A stretch of DNA of 64,000 nt from Gemmobacter aquarius. GTDB lineage: Bacteria; Pseudomonadota; Alphaproteobacteria; Rhodobacterales; Rhodobacteraceae. Position 1 is the stretch's first letter; every line of letters begins with the position of its first letter. A program made the position numbers and the translations under genes. Below, in pieces: positions 44,692-53,670 of the stretch. Where the stretch lies: positions 2,034,001 to 2,098,000 of the forward strand of contig NZ_CP028918.1 of NCBI RefSeq assembly GCF_003060865.1, written 5' to 3'. The notes under the pieces were generated by a model that saw only the letters and a list, made by a program, of their open reading frames with translations, did not search any database and was not told the DNA's origin.

Positions 44692-46017
44692 TCAGCCTTT
44701 CAGATAACGCTCGCGCATCGGCCCCACCGCATTCACATGCGACGAGAACCCCTCATAGGTTCCCAGCACATGCGCGGTTTCCGCCATGGCCGGATAGCCC
44801 TTCTCGGTTACATACCCAACCGAACTGCGCCGTATGAAATCGCTCACCGAAAGCGGCCCATAGGTATTCGCCCCCTTCGAGGTCGGCAGCACCGCGTTCG
44901 GCCCCAGCCCGAAATTGGCAATCGACACCGGCGTATGCGTCCCCAGCAAAATCTCGGCCGCTTCCGTGATCTCGCCCAGATATTCGAACGCCTTGGTCGA
45001 GAGTATCTCCAGATGCTCGGGCGCGTATTCATTCACAAAGGCGCAGGCATCCGCCATCGATTCCGCCAGCACGATCCCGCCCGACCGCCCCGTCAGCACG
45101 GCCTTCGAGAACTCGACCCTCTGCGGTGTCATCTGTGCCCAGTGCTGCGGCAGCGCCTCCAGCGCCTGCTGCACCACCAACTCGGAATCCGTCACCAACC
45201 AGGCCGAACTGTCCGGCCCATGCTCTGCCTCGATCAGCAGGTCCAGCGCCGCCAGCCCGCCGTGAACCGTGCCATCCGCAAGGATGATGCACTCCGAAGG
45301 CCCTGCCGGCAGCCCCGGATCGATCACCCCCGACAATAGCCGCTTTGCCGCAACCACCCAGGGGCTGCCCGGCCCCACGATCTTTTGCGCCTTACGGACG
45401 GTTTCGGTGCCATAAGCCACTGCGGCCACTGCCTGCGCGCCGCCGACCTTGTAGACCGTCTCAACCCCCGCGATCCGCGCCGCGACCAAGGTCGCCGCAT
45501 CCACCTTTCCCCCCGGTCCGGGCGGCGTGACGATGGCAATGTTCGGCACCCCCGCCACCACGGCAGGAACCGATGTCATCATGGTCACCGACGGAAACGC
45601 CCCTTTCCCGCGCGGCACGTAAAGCGCCACCGAATTGACCGGCAAAAACCGGTCGCCCGCAAAGGCACCGGGGCGGATTTCCTTCAGCCACATCGGCTCG
45701 GGCTTCTGCTCTTCATGGAACACGCGGATGTTCTCTATCCCGAAGCGGATCGCCTCGATCACCCGCGCATCGACCAGCCCGAAGGCCTCGTCGAACTCGG
45801 CTTGCGTCGCTTTCAACCCCGCCGCCGTCAGCCCCTCGGCCTTGTCCAACTCGCGCCCGAAGCGCACCAGCGCGGCATCGCCCTCGGCCCGCACCGCATC
45901 GATGATCGGTTGCACCCGTTCGAGGAAAAAGGTCAGATCCCCCTCTGACCGTTTGACCAGCGCCACCCGCTCGGCGGGCGGCATGCCCTTCAGACGAACC
46001 ACATTCACTTGCGCCAT
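44692..46017 (-). CDS. HisD-family NAD-dependent dehydrogenase, probable catabolic type (HpsN-like)
   Basis: 441 aa. HisD fold with 'YVPRGKGAFPSVTMM', 'YKVGGAQAVAAVAYGTETV', 'AGPSECIILAD', 'AEHGPDSSAWLV' and the catalytic Glu-His pair in 'NEYAPEHLEI'. Histidinol dehydrogenase and sulfopropanediol 3-dehydrogenase (HpsN) share these motifs, oxidising an alcohol through the aldehyde to the acid. The operon holds no histidine-biosynthesis genes but an ABC importer, an SDR and an MDR dehydrogenase, so a catabolic paralogue is favoured. Start has aaggga upstream. The true substrate is not proven. Confidence 0.8.
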   Translation of the reverse strand: MAQVNVVRLKGMPPAERVALVKRSEGDLTFFLERVQPIIDAVRAEGDAALVRFGRELDKAEGLTAAGLKATQAEFDEAFGLVDARVIEAIRFGIENIRVFHEEQKPEPMWLKEIRPGAFAGDRFLPVNSVALYVPRGKGAFPSVTMMTSVPAVVAGVPNIAIVTPPGPGGKVDAATLVAARIAGVETVYKVGGAQAVAAVAYGTETVRKAQKIVGPGSPWVVAAKRLLSGVIDPGLPAGPSECIILADGTVHGGLAALDLLIEAEHGPDSSAWLVTDSELVVQQALEALPQHWAQMTPQRVEFSKAVLTGRSGGIVLAESMADACAFVNEYAPEHLEILSTKAFEYLGEITEAAEILLGTHTPVSIANFGLGPNAVLPTSKGANTYGPLSVSDFIRRSSVGYVTEKGYPAMAETAHVLGTYEGFSSHVNAVGPMRERYLKG

Positions 46018-46063
46018 GACGATCCCTTCCAGACGACAGCGCAGACCATCCCGCCCGCGCCCC

Positions 46064-46861
46064 TCATTTCGATTTCAGAAAAATCTCCAGCCCGACCAGA
46101 CGGTCGAGCAGCCAGACCGCCGCCAAGGCAAGCAGCACGAAGACCGAAGACACGGCGGCAAGATCGGGCGTGATGATCGAGCGCACGTTGTTATAGATCT
46201 GCACCGGCAAGGTGACGGTGCGCGAATCCGTCAACAGCAGGCTGACCAGAAACTCGGTCATCGCCAGCACGAACATCAAAAGCCCGCCCGTAATCATCCC
46301 CGGCATCACACCGGGAAGCGTGACGTGAAAGAACGTCTCCACCCGCCCCGCCCCGCAGGTCGCCGCCGCAAGCTCCAGATCGGGGTCGAGCGACGCCGCC
46401 GACGACGACACCGACCAGATGATGAAGGGCAGGTTGATCACCGCGCAGGCCACACCCACCGGCCACAGGCTGCCCAAAAGGCCCCATTGCCCGAAGACCA
46501 GCATCATGCCGATCCCCGACCCGATCAGCGGAATGGTGAACGGCAAAAGCAGATAAACCTGCAAAGCCCCCGCAAAGCGCAGCCGGTACCGCGTCAGCGC
46601 GATCCCCGCCAAAGTCCCGACGGGCACCGAAACCGCCAGACAGACCAGCGACACGATCAATGACCGCCCGAAGGCCTGCCGCAAATCCCGCGCCAGCGCG
46701 ATCTTTTCATACCATTGCAGCGAAAGCCCCTGCGGCGGAAAGGCGATGATATTGCCCGCCGTGAACGACGCCCCCACCACGATGATCGTGGGCAGTGACA
46801 GGATCAGCACCGAAAACAGCACCAGCCCCCAGAAGACGAAGCGTTGCGAAGGGCTGGTCAT
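46064..46861 (-). CDS. Polyamine-type ABC transporter permease (PotC-like)
   Basis: 265 aa from the ATG at 46861, which overlaps the stop of the PotB-like permease. About six membrane helices; EAA loop 'AAATCGAGRVETFFHVTLPG'. The PotC-type N-terminus 'FVFWGLVLFSVLILSLPTII' begins the first helix. It forms the channel with the neighbouring permease. Confidence 0.88.
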   Translation of the reverse strand: MTSPSQRFVFWGLVLFSVLILSLPTIIVVGASFTAGNIIAFPPQGLSLQWYEKIALARDLRQAFGRSLIVSLVCLAVSVPVGTLAGIALTRYRLRFAGALQVYLLLPFTIPLIGSGIGMMLVFGQWGLLGSLWPVGVACAVINLPFIIWSVSSSAASLDPDLELAAATCGAGRVETFFHVTLPGVMPGMITGGLLMFVLAMTEFLVSLLLTDSRTVTLPVQIYNNVRSIITPDLAAVSSVFVLLALAAVWLLDRLVGLEIFLKSK

Positions 46862-47823
46862 TTGCGTGCCCCCATTCCCAGCGTCCCCGCGCCGAAGACA
46901 GCGATCACCACCCCCGCGAACACCGACCCCAGCGCCACCAGCAACAACGCCAGCGCCGCCCCCAGCCCCTGATCGGCGGTGCGGAAGAACTGGTCGTAAA
47001 TCGCATTGGCGATGAAATCCTGCGACCCGCCCCCCAGCATCGCCGGAATGGCGAAATCGGTCAGCGTCAGTGTCCCCACCACCAACCCCGCCCCCACCAG
47101 ACCGGGCTTGGCCATCGGCAGCGTCACATGCCACATCACGCGGATCCAATTGGCCCCCAGCGAACCCGCCGCCGTTTCGGTTTCCTGCGGAATGGCGGTC
47201 AGCGCAGGCGCCAGCATCAACACGGCAAAGGGCAGCATGTATTGCACCTCGCCGAACACCACGGCAGGAAAGTTGAACAGCAGTCGCACCGGCTCGATCC
47301 CCACCAGCCCGAAGCCCTGATTGACCACGCCCTTGGTGCCAAGGATAATCAGCAGACCATAAGCCCGCACCACCTGCCCGATGAAAAACGGCAGGAACAG
47401 CACCACAAGCAGCGTCTTTCGCACCCAGGCCCGGGGCGTTCGGACCAGCAGGTAGGCAAAGGGAAAGGCCAGCACCAGCGTAAAGACCACCGTCAGCGCC
47501 GCCGCCCAGACCGACCGCAGGATCACCCCGCCATAGGTCGCGCTTTCCATAACCGTGCGGTAATTCGCAAGCGTGTAGTCTTCCGACAGGCGAAAGGTCG
47601 AACGGTCGAGCACGCGCAGCGAATTGTCCGCGATCTCGACCATGCCTGCGACCAGCAACCCCACCAGCAAAAGCGCAGGCAGCACCATCAGCCACCCCGT
47701 CGCCGCCGCAAAACGCCGTGGCCACAACAGGTCGAGCGCCGCCTCGGCCATGTCCATGACACGCCAGCGCAGCGGATAGCGGAACGGCTCTTGGTCAGGG
47801 CGGGGCATCGGCGGGTCCGTCAC
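46858..47823 (-). CDS. Polyamine-type ABC transporter permease (PotB-like)
   Basis: 321 aa. A 40-residue cytoplasmic N-terminus precedes six helices; EAA loop 'TAAGSLGANWIRVMWHVTLP'. This class imports polyamines, putrescine and in several catabolic operons other small organic ions. It is separated from the binding-protein gene by 49 bp containing a strong hairpin, and overlaps the PotC-like gene. Confidence 0.88.
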   Translation of the reverse strand: MTDPPMPRPDQEPFRYPLRWRVMDMAEAALDLLWPRRFAAATGWLMVLPALLLVGLLVAGMVEIADNSLRVLDRSTFRLSEDYTLANYRTVMESATYGGVILRSVWAAALTVVFTLVLAFPFAYLLVRTPRAWVRKTLLVVLFLPFFIGQVVRAYGLLIILGTKGVVNQGFGLVGIEPVRLLFNFPAVVFGEVQYMLPFAVLMLAPALTAIPQETETAAGSLGANWIRVMWHVTLPMAKPGLVGAGLVVGTLTLTDFAIPAMLGGGSQDFIANAIYDQFFRTADQGLGAALALLLVALGSVFAGVVIAVFGAGTLGMGARK

Positions 47824-47834
47824 ATCGGCAAAAC

Positions 47835-47859
47835 GCGCCGCCCGTCACAGGGGCGGCGC
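47835..47859 (-). other. Intercistronic hairpin between binding-protein and permease genes
   Basis: Perfect 9-bp stem gcgccgccc/gggcggcgc with a 7-nt loop, between the binding-protein stop and permease start. Likely protects the upstream mRNA or lowers permease expression relative to binding protein. Confidence 0.6.
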
Positions 47860-47872
47860 AGCGGACAAGGCG

Positions 47873-48958
47873 TTACCCTTGCATGATTTCCTTGAACTTG
47901 GCGAACCAGTCGCTTTCGTTCTCGACCTGCACTTTCGCCGACACGCGGATCAGGTGTTTGAACTCCTCTTCCGTGGTCGGATAGGACGGATCGCCCGCCA
48001 GCCCTTCGGGCGGCGTCAGCCCCGGCACCACTCCCGGCAGCCCCAACCCGTCAAGCCAGACCTGCTGCGCGTCCTTGGTGATGGCAAAGTTGATATATTG
48101 CTTGGCCCAGTAAAGCTCGTTCTCGGGCAGGCCCTTGGGTATCCACAACCCGTCGGTGTCGAACTTGGAGCCCTCCTCCGGCACGGTCCAGGCCAGATCG
48201 ATCCCGTTGCGCTTGGCCGCCAGAGCGTTCGTCGAAATCGTGCAAGCCGCGTCGATCTCGCCATTCTGGAACCATGTGGTGAAATCGGGGTCCTCGCCCA
48301 AAAGCGGGGCCTGTTCCTTCATCTTGGCGATGAAATCCCAAGCGGGCTGCATGTTTGCCGGAATATCTTCAAGCGATCCGCCCCCCGCCACCTGCGCGGG
48401 GAAGTGGAAGCCGATCCCGTCGTTGTACAACGCGATCCGCCCCTTCAGCCGCGGGTCGAGCAAGTCTTTCCACGACTTCGGCGCCCCGTCCGGAAACGCC
48501 TCGGGCCGGTAGGCCAGCACGTAGACATAGCCATAGGTGTTGACGATCGGATAGCCCTCCAACCCTACCGGCTTGGCCAGATCGGTCACACCCGCAAGGT
48601 TCGACAGGTCCGACAGATCCTCGGTCACACCGCGCAACGCCGACTTTGTGGCGTTCGTGGTAGTGTCCCAGTTGATATGGATCGGCGGCACGCGCCCCTG
48701 ATCGACCGCCGCCCAGACCTTGGGCTGGATCTCGTTATCCTCGGTCAGATCATGGCGCACGGTGATGCCGGTCGCTGCCGTGAACGGGTCCGACACGCCC
48801 CGTTTCAGCGCATCCACCCATTCGCCGCCCCAGGCCCGCACGATGATCTCGGCCGGTTTCTCGGGCTCGGCGGCAAACAGGCGGCCGCCTGCAAGCCCTG
48901 TCATCAGCGCGGCCCCGCTGCCTGCAAGAACACTACGACGGGAGAAGTTGTATTTCAT
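47873..48958 (-). CDS. Polyamine-type ABC transporter substrate-binding protein (PotD-like)
   Basis: 361 aa from the ATG at 48958 with GGAGG nine bases upstream. The N-terminus 'SRRSVLAGSGAALMTGLAGG' is a twin-arginine (Tat) signal. The mature part begins 'IIVRAWGGEWVDALKRGVSD', the PotD/SBP_bac_8 pattern. It delivers the ligand to the PotBC-like channel. The ligand may be a small hydroxylated or sulfonated compound judged by operon content; this is inference. Confidence 0.87.
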   Translation of the reverse strand: MKYNFSRRSVLAGSGAALMTGLAGGRLFAAEPEKPAEIIVRAWGGEWVDALKRGVSDPFTAATGITVRHDLTEDNEIQPKVWAAVDQGRVPPIHINWDTTTNATKSALRGVTEDLSDLSNLAGVTDLAKPVGLEGYPIVNTYGYVYVLAYRPEAFPDGAPKSWKDLLDPRLKGRIALYNDGIGFHFPAQVAGGGSLEDIPANMQPAWDFIAKMKEQAPLLGEDPDFTTWFQNGEIDAACTISTNALAAKRNGIDLAWTVPEEGSKFDTDGLWIPKGLPENELYWAKQYINFAITKDAQQVWLDGLGLPGVVPGLTPPEGLAGDPSYPTTEEEFKHLIRVSAKVQVENESDWFAKFKEIMQG

Positions 48959-49005
48959 GGGTCGACCCTCCTTTGAGTTGTTTCGCGTCAAAAACATCGC
49001 CCCTG

Positions 49006-49338
49006 TCAGGGGGCCGATCCGAATATCTTCATGTCGGCATCATGCCAGCCGATCACCACGGCGCTTCCGACCTCGTACACATCGAAGGCCGCGGGATCGT
49101 GGTGATAGATCTGGAACTCCACCCCCGCGCCCAGCGCCACATCGACCAGATAAAGCAGCCGCTCCCCCTCGAAGATCACATCCCGCACCTGCCCCGAAAG
49201 CCGCGTGGCACAAGCCGCCAACGCCACTTCGGAGCGTGCGATCCTGATCTGCTCGGCCCGGATCGCCCCGCGCACCGGCGCGCCTGCGGGACAGCGGCCC
49301 ACTGCCACCCCGCGCAGGAACACCCCGTCCAGCATCAT
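49006..49338 (-). CDS. TOBE-domain segment of the split ABC ATPase
   Basis: 110 aa. 'GAPVRGAIRAEQIRI' then 'LSGQVRDVIFEGERLLYLVD' is the TOBE_2 regulatory domain normally at the C-terminus of PotA-type ATPases. Its ATG overlaps the ATPase stop (ATGA). One extra G in the G5 run just upstream (plus-strand C5, 49340-49344) would fuse both into a usual-size 370-aa PotA. So it is either a frameshifted gene end or a genuinely separate coupled subunit. Confidence 0.7.
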   Translation of the reverse strand: MMLDGVFLRGVAVGRCPAGAPVRGAIRAEQIRIARSEVALAACATRLSGQVRDVIFEGERLLYLVDVALGAGVEFQIYHHDPAAFDVYEVGSAVVIGWHDADMKIFGSAP

Positions 49339-50126
49339 GCCCCCTCGGCGGCAACCCCCTGCAAGAAGGTCGAAACCCCGAGAAACCCCGCAACGAACGT
49401 ATTCGCAGGTTCACGGTACAGCGCGACCGGACGCGCCTGTTGCTGGATGCGCCCGCCGTCCATCACGATGATTTCGTCCGACACCACCAAAGCCTCGCGC
49501 TGGTCATGCGTCACGTTGATCGTGGTCACGCCAAGCTCGTGCTGGATGCGGCGGAATTCAAGCTGCATCTCCTCGCGCAGCTTGCGGTCGAGCGCGGCCA
49601 AGGGTTCATCGAGCAACAGCAACTCAGGCTCGAACACCAGCGCCCGCGCAATCGCCACCCGCTGCTGCTGCCCGCCCGACAGCGCATTGACCCGCCGGTC
49701 GCCATACCCGTCCAGCTTCACCAGATCGAGGAACTGCCGCACCCGCCCCGCAATCCCCGCCGGATTGAACCGCCGCATCTTCAACGGAAAGGCCACGTTC
49801 TCGGCCGCCGTCATATGCGGGAACAGCGCCAGCTTCTGGAACACCATCCCGACCGACCGCCGGTGCGGCGGGGCCGCGTCCACAGGTTTTCCCCCCACCA
49901 TAATCTGGCCCCGCGTGGGCCGGTCGAACCCCGCGATCATCCGCAACAGCGTGGTCTTGCCCGACCCCGAAGGTCCGAGAATTGTCAGGAAGCGCCCCTG
50001 CTCCAGCCGGAACGACACCGCGTCCACAGCAGGCTTTCCGGTGCCGAAATCCATCGTCACATCGCGGGCGACCACCGCCGCGGCCCCTTCGCCGCTGTCT
50101 TGCCCCTGTGACCGGCCCGCCGCCAT
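49335..50126 (-). CDS. Polyamine-type ABC transporter ATP-binding protein (PotA-like, lacking its C-terminal domain)
   Basis: 263 aa. Walker A 'GPSGSGKTT', signature 'LSGGQQQR', Walker B 'LLLLDEP' and H-loop 'VTHDQ' are intact. It ends right after 'NTFVAGFLGVSTFLQGVAAE', where PotA proteins continue into a TOBE domain; that domain is encoded by the next frame. It probably still hydrolyses ATP but may be altered in regulation or dimer stability. Second gene of the leftward catabolic operon. Confidence 0.85.
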   Translation of the reverse strand: MAAGRSQGQDSGEGAAAVVARDVTMDFGTGKPAVDAVSFRLEQGRFLTILGPSGSGKTTLLRMIAGFDRPTRGQIMVGGKPVDAAPPHRRSVGMVFQKLALFPHMTAAENVAFPLKMRRFNPAGIAGRVRQFLDLVKLDGYGDRRVNALSGGQQQRVAIARALVFEPELLLLDEPLAALDRKLREEMQLEFRRIQHELGVTTINVTHDQREALVVSDEIIVMDGGRIQQQARPVALYREPANTFVAGFLGVSTFLQGVAAEGA

Positions 50127-50199
50127 GTTCGCCCCTTATGCCCGCCCCGTCCGACGTGTCGAAAATCTAGACCGCACAGCCTTGGCTTGTATAGATGCC

Positions 50200-50210
50200 T
50201 TGATAATCAA
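50200..50210. promoter_or_regulatory. Candidate operator between SDR and ATPase genes
   Basis: ttgat-a-atcaa, an 11-bp perfect inverted repeat in an AT-rich spot of the 121-bp intergenic gap, beside cttgtatagatgc. It may be a regulator site for an internal promoter. No regulator gene is adjacent. Confidence 0.4.
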
Positions 50211-50247
50211 TGGCGTATTCCGCCCCGCCCTGGCCCTGTGGCCGCCC

Positions 50248-51024
50248 TTAAATCGAGCAAAGGTATCCGCCGTCCACCGCAAGACACTGGCCCGTCACAT
50301 AGCGCGCGGCGGGCGATGCCAGAAACACCGCAGCCCCCGCCAGATCGTCGAGCACCCCCAGACGGCGCAGCGGCATCTGTGCGGTCATCCGTTCGACCCA
50401 TTCGGTGTCGTCATAGAAAACCTCGGTCATGTCGGTCTTGAAATATCCCGGCGCCAGCGCGTTAACGCGTATCCCCTTTGGCCCCCATTCCGCAGCCAGC
50501 GCCCGCGTCATCCCCAATATTCCCGACTTCGACGCGCCATAAGGCACCGCCGTCGGCACCCCCACGAACGAGGTCAGCGAGGCAAGGTTGATGATCGCGC
50601 CCCCGCCCGCCTCTGCCATGCCCTGCGCCACCGTCTGCGCCACGAAGAACGCGCCCTTCAGGTTGGTATCGACGATTTTGGTCCAAAGCGCCTCGTCCAC
50701 GTCGAGCGCGGGGCGCACATCTTCGACACCCGCGTTGTTCACCAGCACATCGACAGGGCCAAGGCCCGCCAGACCATGGCGGATTGCGCCGACATCAGAC
50801 TGGTCAAATGTCACGCAATCGACGCGCGCGCCGGTTTCGGCAAGGTCGCCCACGACGGCGTCGAGCGCCCCGCGCGCACGGGCGGCAACCACGAGATCGG
50901 CTCCTGCGCGGGCAAAGCCCACGGCCAGCGCCCGCCCGATGCCACGGCTCGCGCCGGTTACCAGCACCCGTTTTCCCGCACAGGAAAACTGCCCTTCCAG
51001 CCAGCTTCGTGCCCCGTCCGTCAC
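50248..51024 (-). CDS. Short-chain dehydrogenase (HpsO-like candidate)
   Basis: 258 aa. Cofactor motif 'VTGASRGIGRALAVGF' near residue 22, 'NNAGVED', catalytic 'YGASK' and the C-terminal 'TGQCLAVDGGY' give a classical SDR of the gluconate/3-oxoacyl-reductase group. First gene of the operon with the PotABCD-like importer, HisD-like and MDR dehydrogenases. In hps loci an SDR (HpsO) and an MDR enzyme (HpsP) interconvert dihydroxypropanesulfonate enantiomers before HpsN; this gene fits the HpsO position (inference). Confidence 0.8.
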   Translation of the reverse strand: MTDGARSWLEGQFSCAGKRVLVTGASRGIGRALAVGFARAGADLVVAARARGALDAVVGDLAETGARVDCVTFDQSDVGAIRHGLAGLGPVDVLVNNAGVEDVRPALDVDEALWTKIVDTNLKGAFFVAQTVAQGMAEAGGGAIINLASLTSFVGVPTAVPYGASKSGILGMTRALAAEWGPKGIRVNALAPGYFKTDMTEVFYDDTEWVERMTAQMPLRRLGVLDDLAGAAVFLASPAARYVTGQCLAVDGGYLCSI

Positions 51025-51157
51025 CTCTCGCCCTCCTGCGCCGGTCGTCGAAGTTTAAACGTCCCGCCGTCCGCACCGCAAGGCCATGCCAACGGCGCAG
51101 GCTTGTGCCCCCCGCCTGAGCGTGCTTCACAGGCGCACCCCCAAAGAAAGGCCTTCG

Positions 51158-51625
51158 ATGTTCAGCGCATGGAAAGAGGAAAAGGCCCTGACCGCCCTGA
51201 TAGACGAGGCGCAGGCCATGGCCGACAAGCTGGAAACCACCAAGCCGCATATCCGTGACAGCCATGCCGCCACCGCCCGCTTCTGGCAGGCCGCCTGTCT
51301 GGCCGAAGGTCAGGACCTGCACGATCTTGCCGCTTGGCCGCCCGCCAACGTGACGCGCTTCGTCAAGGCCACGCAGACCCGCATCGCCGCCCTGCGGAAA
51401 AGCCGCGACTACGACAGCAGCGACGGCCTCGCGGTCTGGCTCCACACCGCCCGCGCCGTGCTCGAACCGCGCATCGCCCCGCCCGCCCGCCTGATCTGGC
51501 AGCACCTCATGTCCGCCGGACCCAATGCCGCCGCCATGGCCGAAGATCTGGCCATTGAGGCCACGCTGGTGCTTGCCCCCGATTCCACCCCGCCCCGCGG
51601 CTTTGACACCGATCCGCAAGCCTAG
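51158..51625 (+). CDS. Hypothetical protein
   Basis: 155 aa from the ATG at 51158, with aaagg seven bases upstream. Soluble and largely helical; 'IDEAQAMADKLETTKPHIRD' and 'LAVWLHTARAVLEPRIAPPA' are the most structured-looking parts. No family recognised. Divergent from the SDR operon and codirectional with the glycan genes downstream. Confidence 0.6.
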   Translation: MFSAWKEEKALTALIDEAQAMADKLETTKPHIRDSHAATARFWQAACLAEGQDLHDLAAWPPANVTRFVKATQTRIAALRKSRDYDSSDGLAVWLHTARAVLEPRIAPPARLIWQHLMSAGPNAAAMAEDLAIEATLVLAPDSTPPRGFDTDPQA

Positions 51626-51740
51626 GCCCGCTCCAAAGGGTCGACACAGCCCGAACAGTCACATACACATCCCGAAGTATGCATGGGCAAGACCATAGGC
51701 GCAGCCCATTGGTCCGATCCGGCGGTAAGAGTGGATTTGA

Positions 51741-52823
51741 ATGACCCCGCATAGTGACGCCTTTTGCATCCCGGCCGCACGGATCAGCCGCATCGTCACG
51801 GGCTTTGGCATCTACGGTGCGGACGGCGCGCTTTTGCCCGACACCGCCATCGGCACGTCGGTCTGGGTGACAAAGCCCGCCGCTACCGCAGCGCCCGTGC
51901 AGGACAGTTCGCGCCTGTTCGGCCCTGCCCTCTTTGCCGGTCCAGCCGACAAGCAGTTCGGCTTTCTCGTGCTCAATGCCCTCGGCCGCCTGCCCGCGCT
52001 CGACCGCCTGCCGCCCGAAACCACGCTGGTCTATGCCGCCAAACGCACTGCGCGCCCGCCCTCGTATACCGCGCTCCCACGGCTTTTGCGCAGTCTGGGC
52101 GTCACCAATCCCGTCCTCGTCACCGAAAACGCGCTCGCCTTCGAAAGCCTGCACACCGCGCCCGAACTTTTCGGCGAAGCCACCGGATGCAAGGGCCGGC
52201 CCGAATTCTACGACTGGATCGACAGCCGCTGGCCCCGCGCCAAACCGGCCGACCCCAAGGTGAAACTCTACGTCACACGCAGCGGGCTTGGCCCCGATGC
52301 CGGACGCTATGCCTGCGAAGACCACCTCGAACGGCTTCTCGCCGCCGAAGGCTACCGCATCTTCTCGCCCGAGGCCCATTCCATCGAAGAACAGGTGAAA
52401 ACCTTTCAACGCGCCGGCAAACTGGTCTTTGCCGAAGGCTCGGCGCTGCACCTCTTTGCGCTTCTGCGCCAGCCCGACCAGATATCGGCCGTGCTCCACC
52501 GGCGCGAGGTGCTGCCGCAGGCCATCGCCACCCAGATGCAGGACCGCGCCGGTCGTCCCACCCGTGCGATCAATGCCGTGACCGCGACATGGTGGCCGCC
52601 GCAGCGGGGCGACCATCTGGGCCTCGCGGTCCTTGACTTCGACCGGTTGCACAGGGGCCTGAAAGACGCGGGCCTGATCATCGGAACCCGCTGGAAAGCC
52701 CCTACGCAAGCCGAGGTTCAGGTCTCGCTAAGGGCCGGACTGGCGCCCGGCGAAGATGTGATGTCGCCCGAGGACCGCGCCGCATGGCTGCGTAGCAAAC
52801 GCCGAAAGACGAAGGAAGACTGA
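51741..52823 (+). CDS. GT61-family glycosyltransferase (DUF563)
   Basis: 360 aa. 'KLYVTRSGLGPDAGRYACED' followed by 'GYRIFSPEAHSIEEQVKTFQ' and 'LVFAEGSALHLFALL' is the conserved core of DUF563/GT61 enzymes, which transfer sugars (xylose, arabinose or others) onto glycans. No membrane helices. Its TGA overlaps the ATG of the next gene. Part of a surface-glycan gene group continuing to 60.8 kb. Confidence 0.82.
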   Translation: MTPHSDAFCIPAARISRIVTGFGIYGADGALLPDTAIGTSVWVTKPAATAAPVQDSSRLFGPALFAGPADKQFGFLVLNALGRLPALDRLPPETTLVYAAKRTARPPSYTALPRLLRSLGVTNPVLVTENALAFESLHTAPELFGEATGCKGRPEFYDWIDSRWPRAKPADPKVKLYVTRSGLGPDAGRYACEDHLERLLAAEGYRIFSPEAHSIEEQVKTFQRAGKLVFAEGSALHLFALLRQPDQISAVLHRREVLPQAIATQMQDRAGRPTRAINAVTATWWPPQRGDHLGLAVLDFDRLHRGLKDAGLIIGTRWKAPTQAEVQVSLRAGLAPGEDVMSPEDRAAWLRSKRRKTKED

Positions 52824-53569
52824 TGTTCAAACAGGCCAACGGACTGAAATACACCAAATTCATGAATGCGCTGCACCGCGACCGCCTGTTCGACTGGTAT
52901 ATGGAAATCGGCTGTCGTACGGGCCGCACCTTTGCCCCTGTGCGCGGCAAGACGATCGTCGTCGATCCCTTCTTCCGCGTCGAGGACAATGTGATCGGCA
53001 TCAAGCCCGCGCTGCATATCTTCCAGCAGCCAAGCGACGATTTCTTCGCAAGCGGTTTCCTGAAATCGGCCAAGGTCAAACTCTCGTTCAGCTTCCTTGA
53101 CGGCATGCACCTCTTCGAATTCCTCCTGCGCGATTTCATCGCCACTGAAAAGGCCAGCCATCCCGACGGCGTAATCGCCCTGCATGATTGCTGCCCCTTC
53201 GGCCACGAAATGACGACCCGCGATCTGGACAACACACCCAAACGGGCCTGGACAGGCGATGTGTGGAAACTGATCCCTATCCTTGCAAAACACCGTCCCG
53301 ACCTGACCGTCACCGTGCTTGACGCAAGCCCGACGGGCATCGTGCTCGTGTCGGGGCTGGACTCCAAATCGACGGTGCTGGACAGGGCTTACGCAAAGAT
53401 CTTGCAGGATTATTCCGAACTGACGCTGGAAGATTTCGGTGTCGATGCGTTCAACGACCTGTTCGATTTCCACGACACGGCCGCCTTCATCGCCGCAGGC
53501 TACCCGTTGTTCGACGGCGTAGCACTCGATCCGGCACAGGCGCTCAGGCCCGAAAAGGTCACACCCTGA
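52823..53569 (+). CDS. Class I methyltransferase-like protein
   Basis: 248 aa. 'FDWYMEIGCRTGRTFAPVRG' has the G-x-x-x-G character of SAM motif I, followed by 'IVVDPFF', and 'FLDGMHLFEFLLRDF' recalls the D-G-x-H segment of Methyltransf_24. 'GVIALHDCCPFG' also fits that family. Start overlaps the stop of the GT61 gene, so it is co-translated and probably modifies the same glycan. Confidence 0.7.
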   Translation: MFKQANGLKYTKFMNALHRDRLFDWYMEIGCRTGRTFAPVRGKTIVVDPFFRVEDNVIGIKPALHIFQQPSDDFFASGFLKSAKVKLSFSFLDGMHLFEFLLRDFIATEKASHPDGVIALHDCCPFGHEMTTRDLDNTPKRAWTGDVWKLIPILAKHRPDLTVTVLDASPTGIVLVSGLDSKSTVLDRAYAKILQDYSELTLEDFGVDAFNDLFDFHDTAAFIAAGYPLFDGVALDPAQALRPEKVTP

Positions 53570-53670
53570 CCGTTCGCGCATGCCGCCCGCCGCGCTTTGG
53601 CTTGTCAGGCAACGCGCATTCGGTATCGTGGCAAGAAGAAGATAGTTACTTTCAAAGGTTATGAATCGAA

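Noticed and set aside
44692..46017. Biosynthetic histidinol dehydrogenase
   Set aside because: No his genes are nearby and the operon has an importer and two other dehydrogenases; biosynthesis is not excluded but is less likely.
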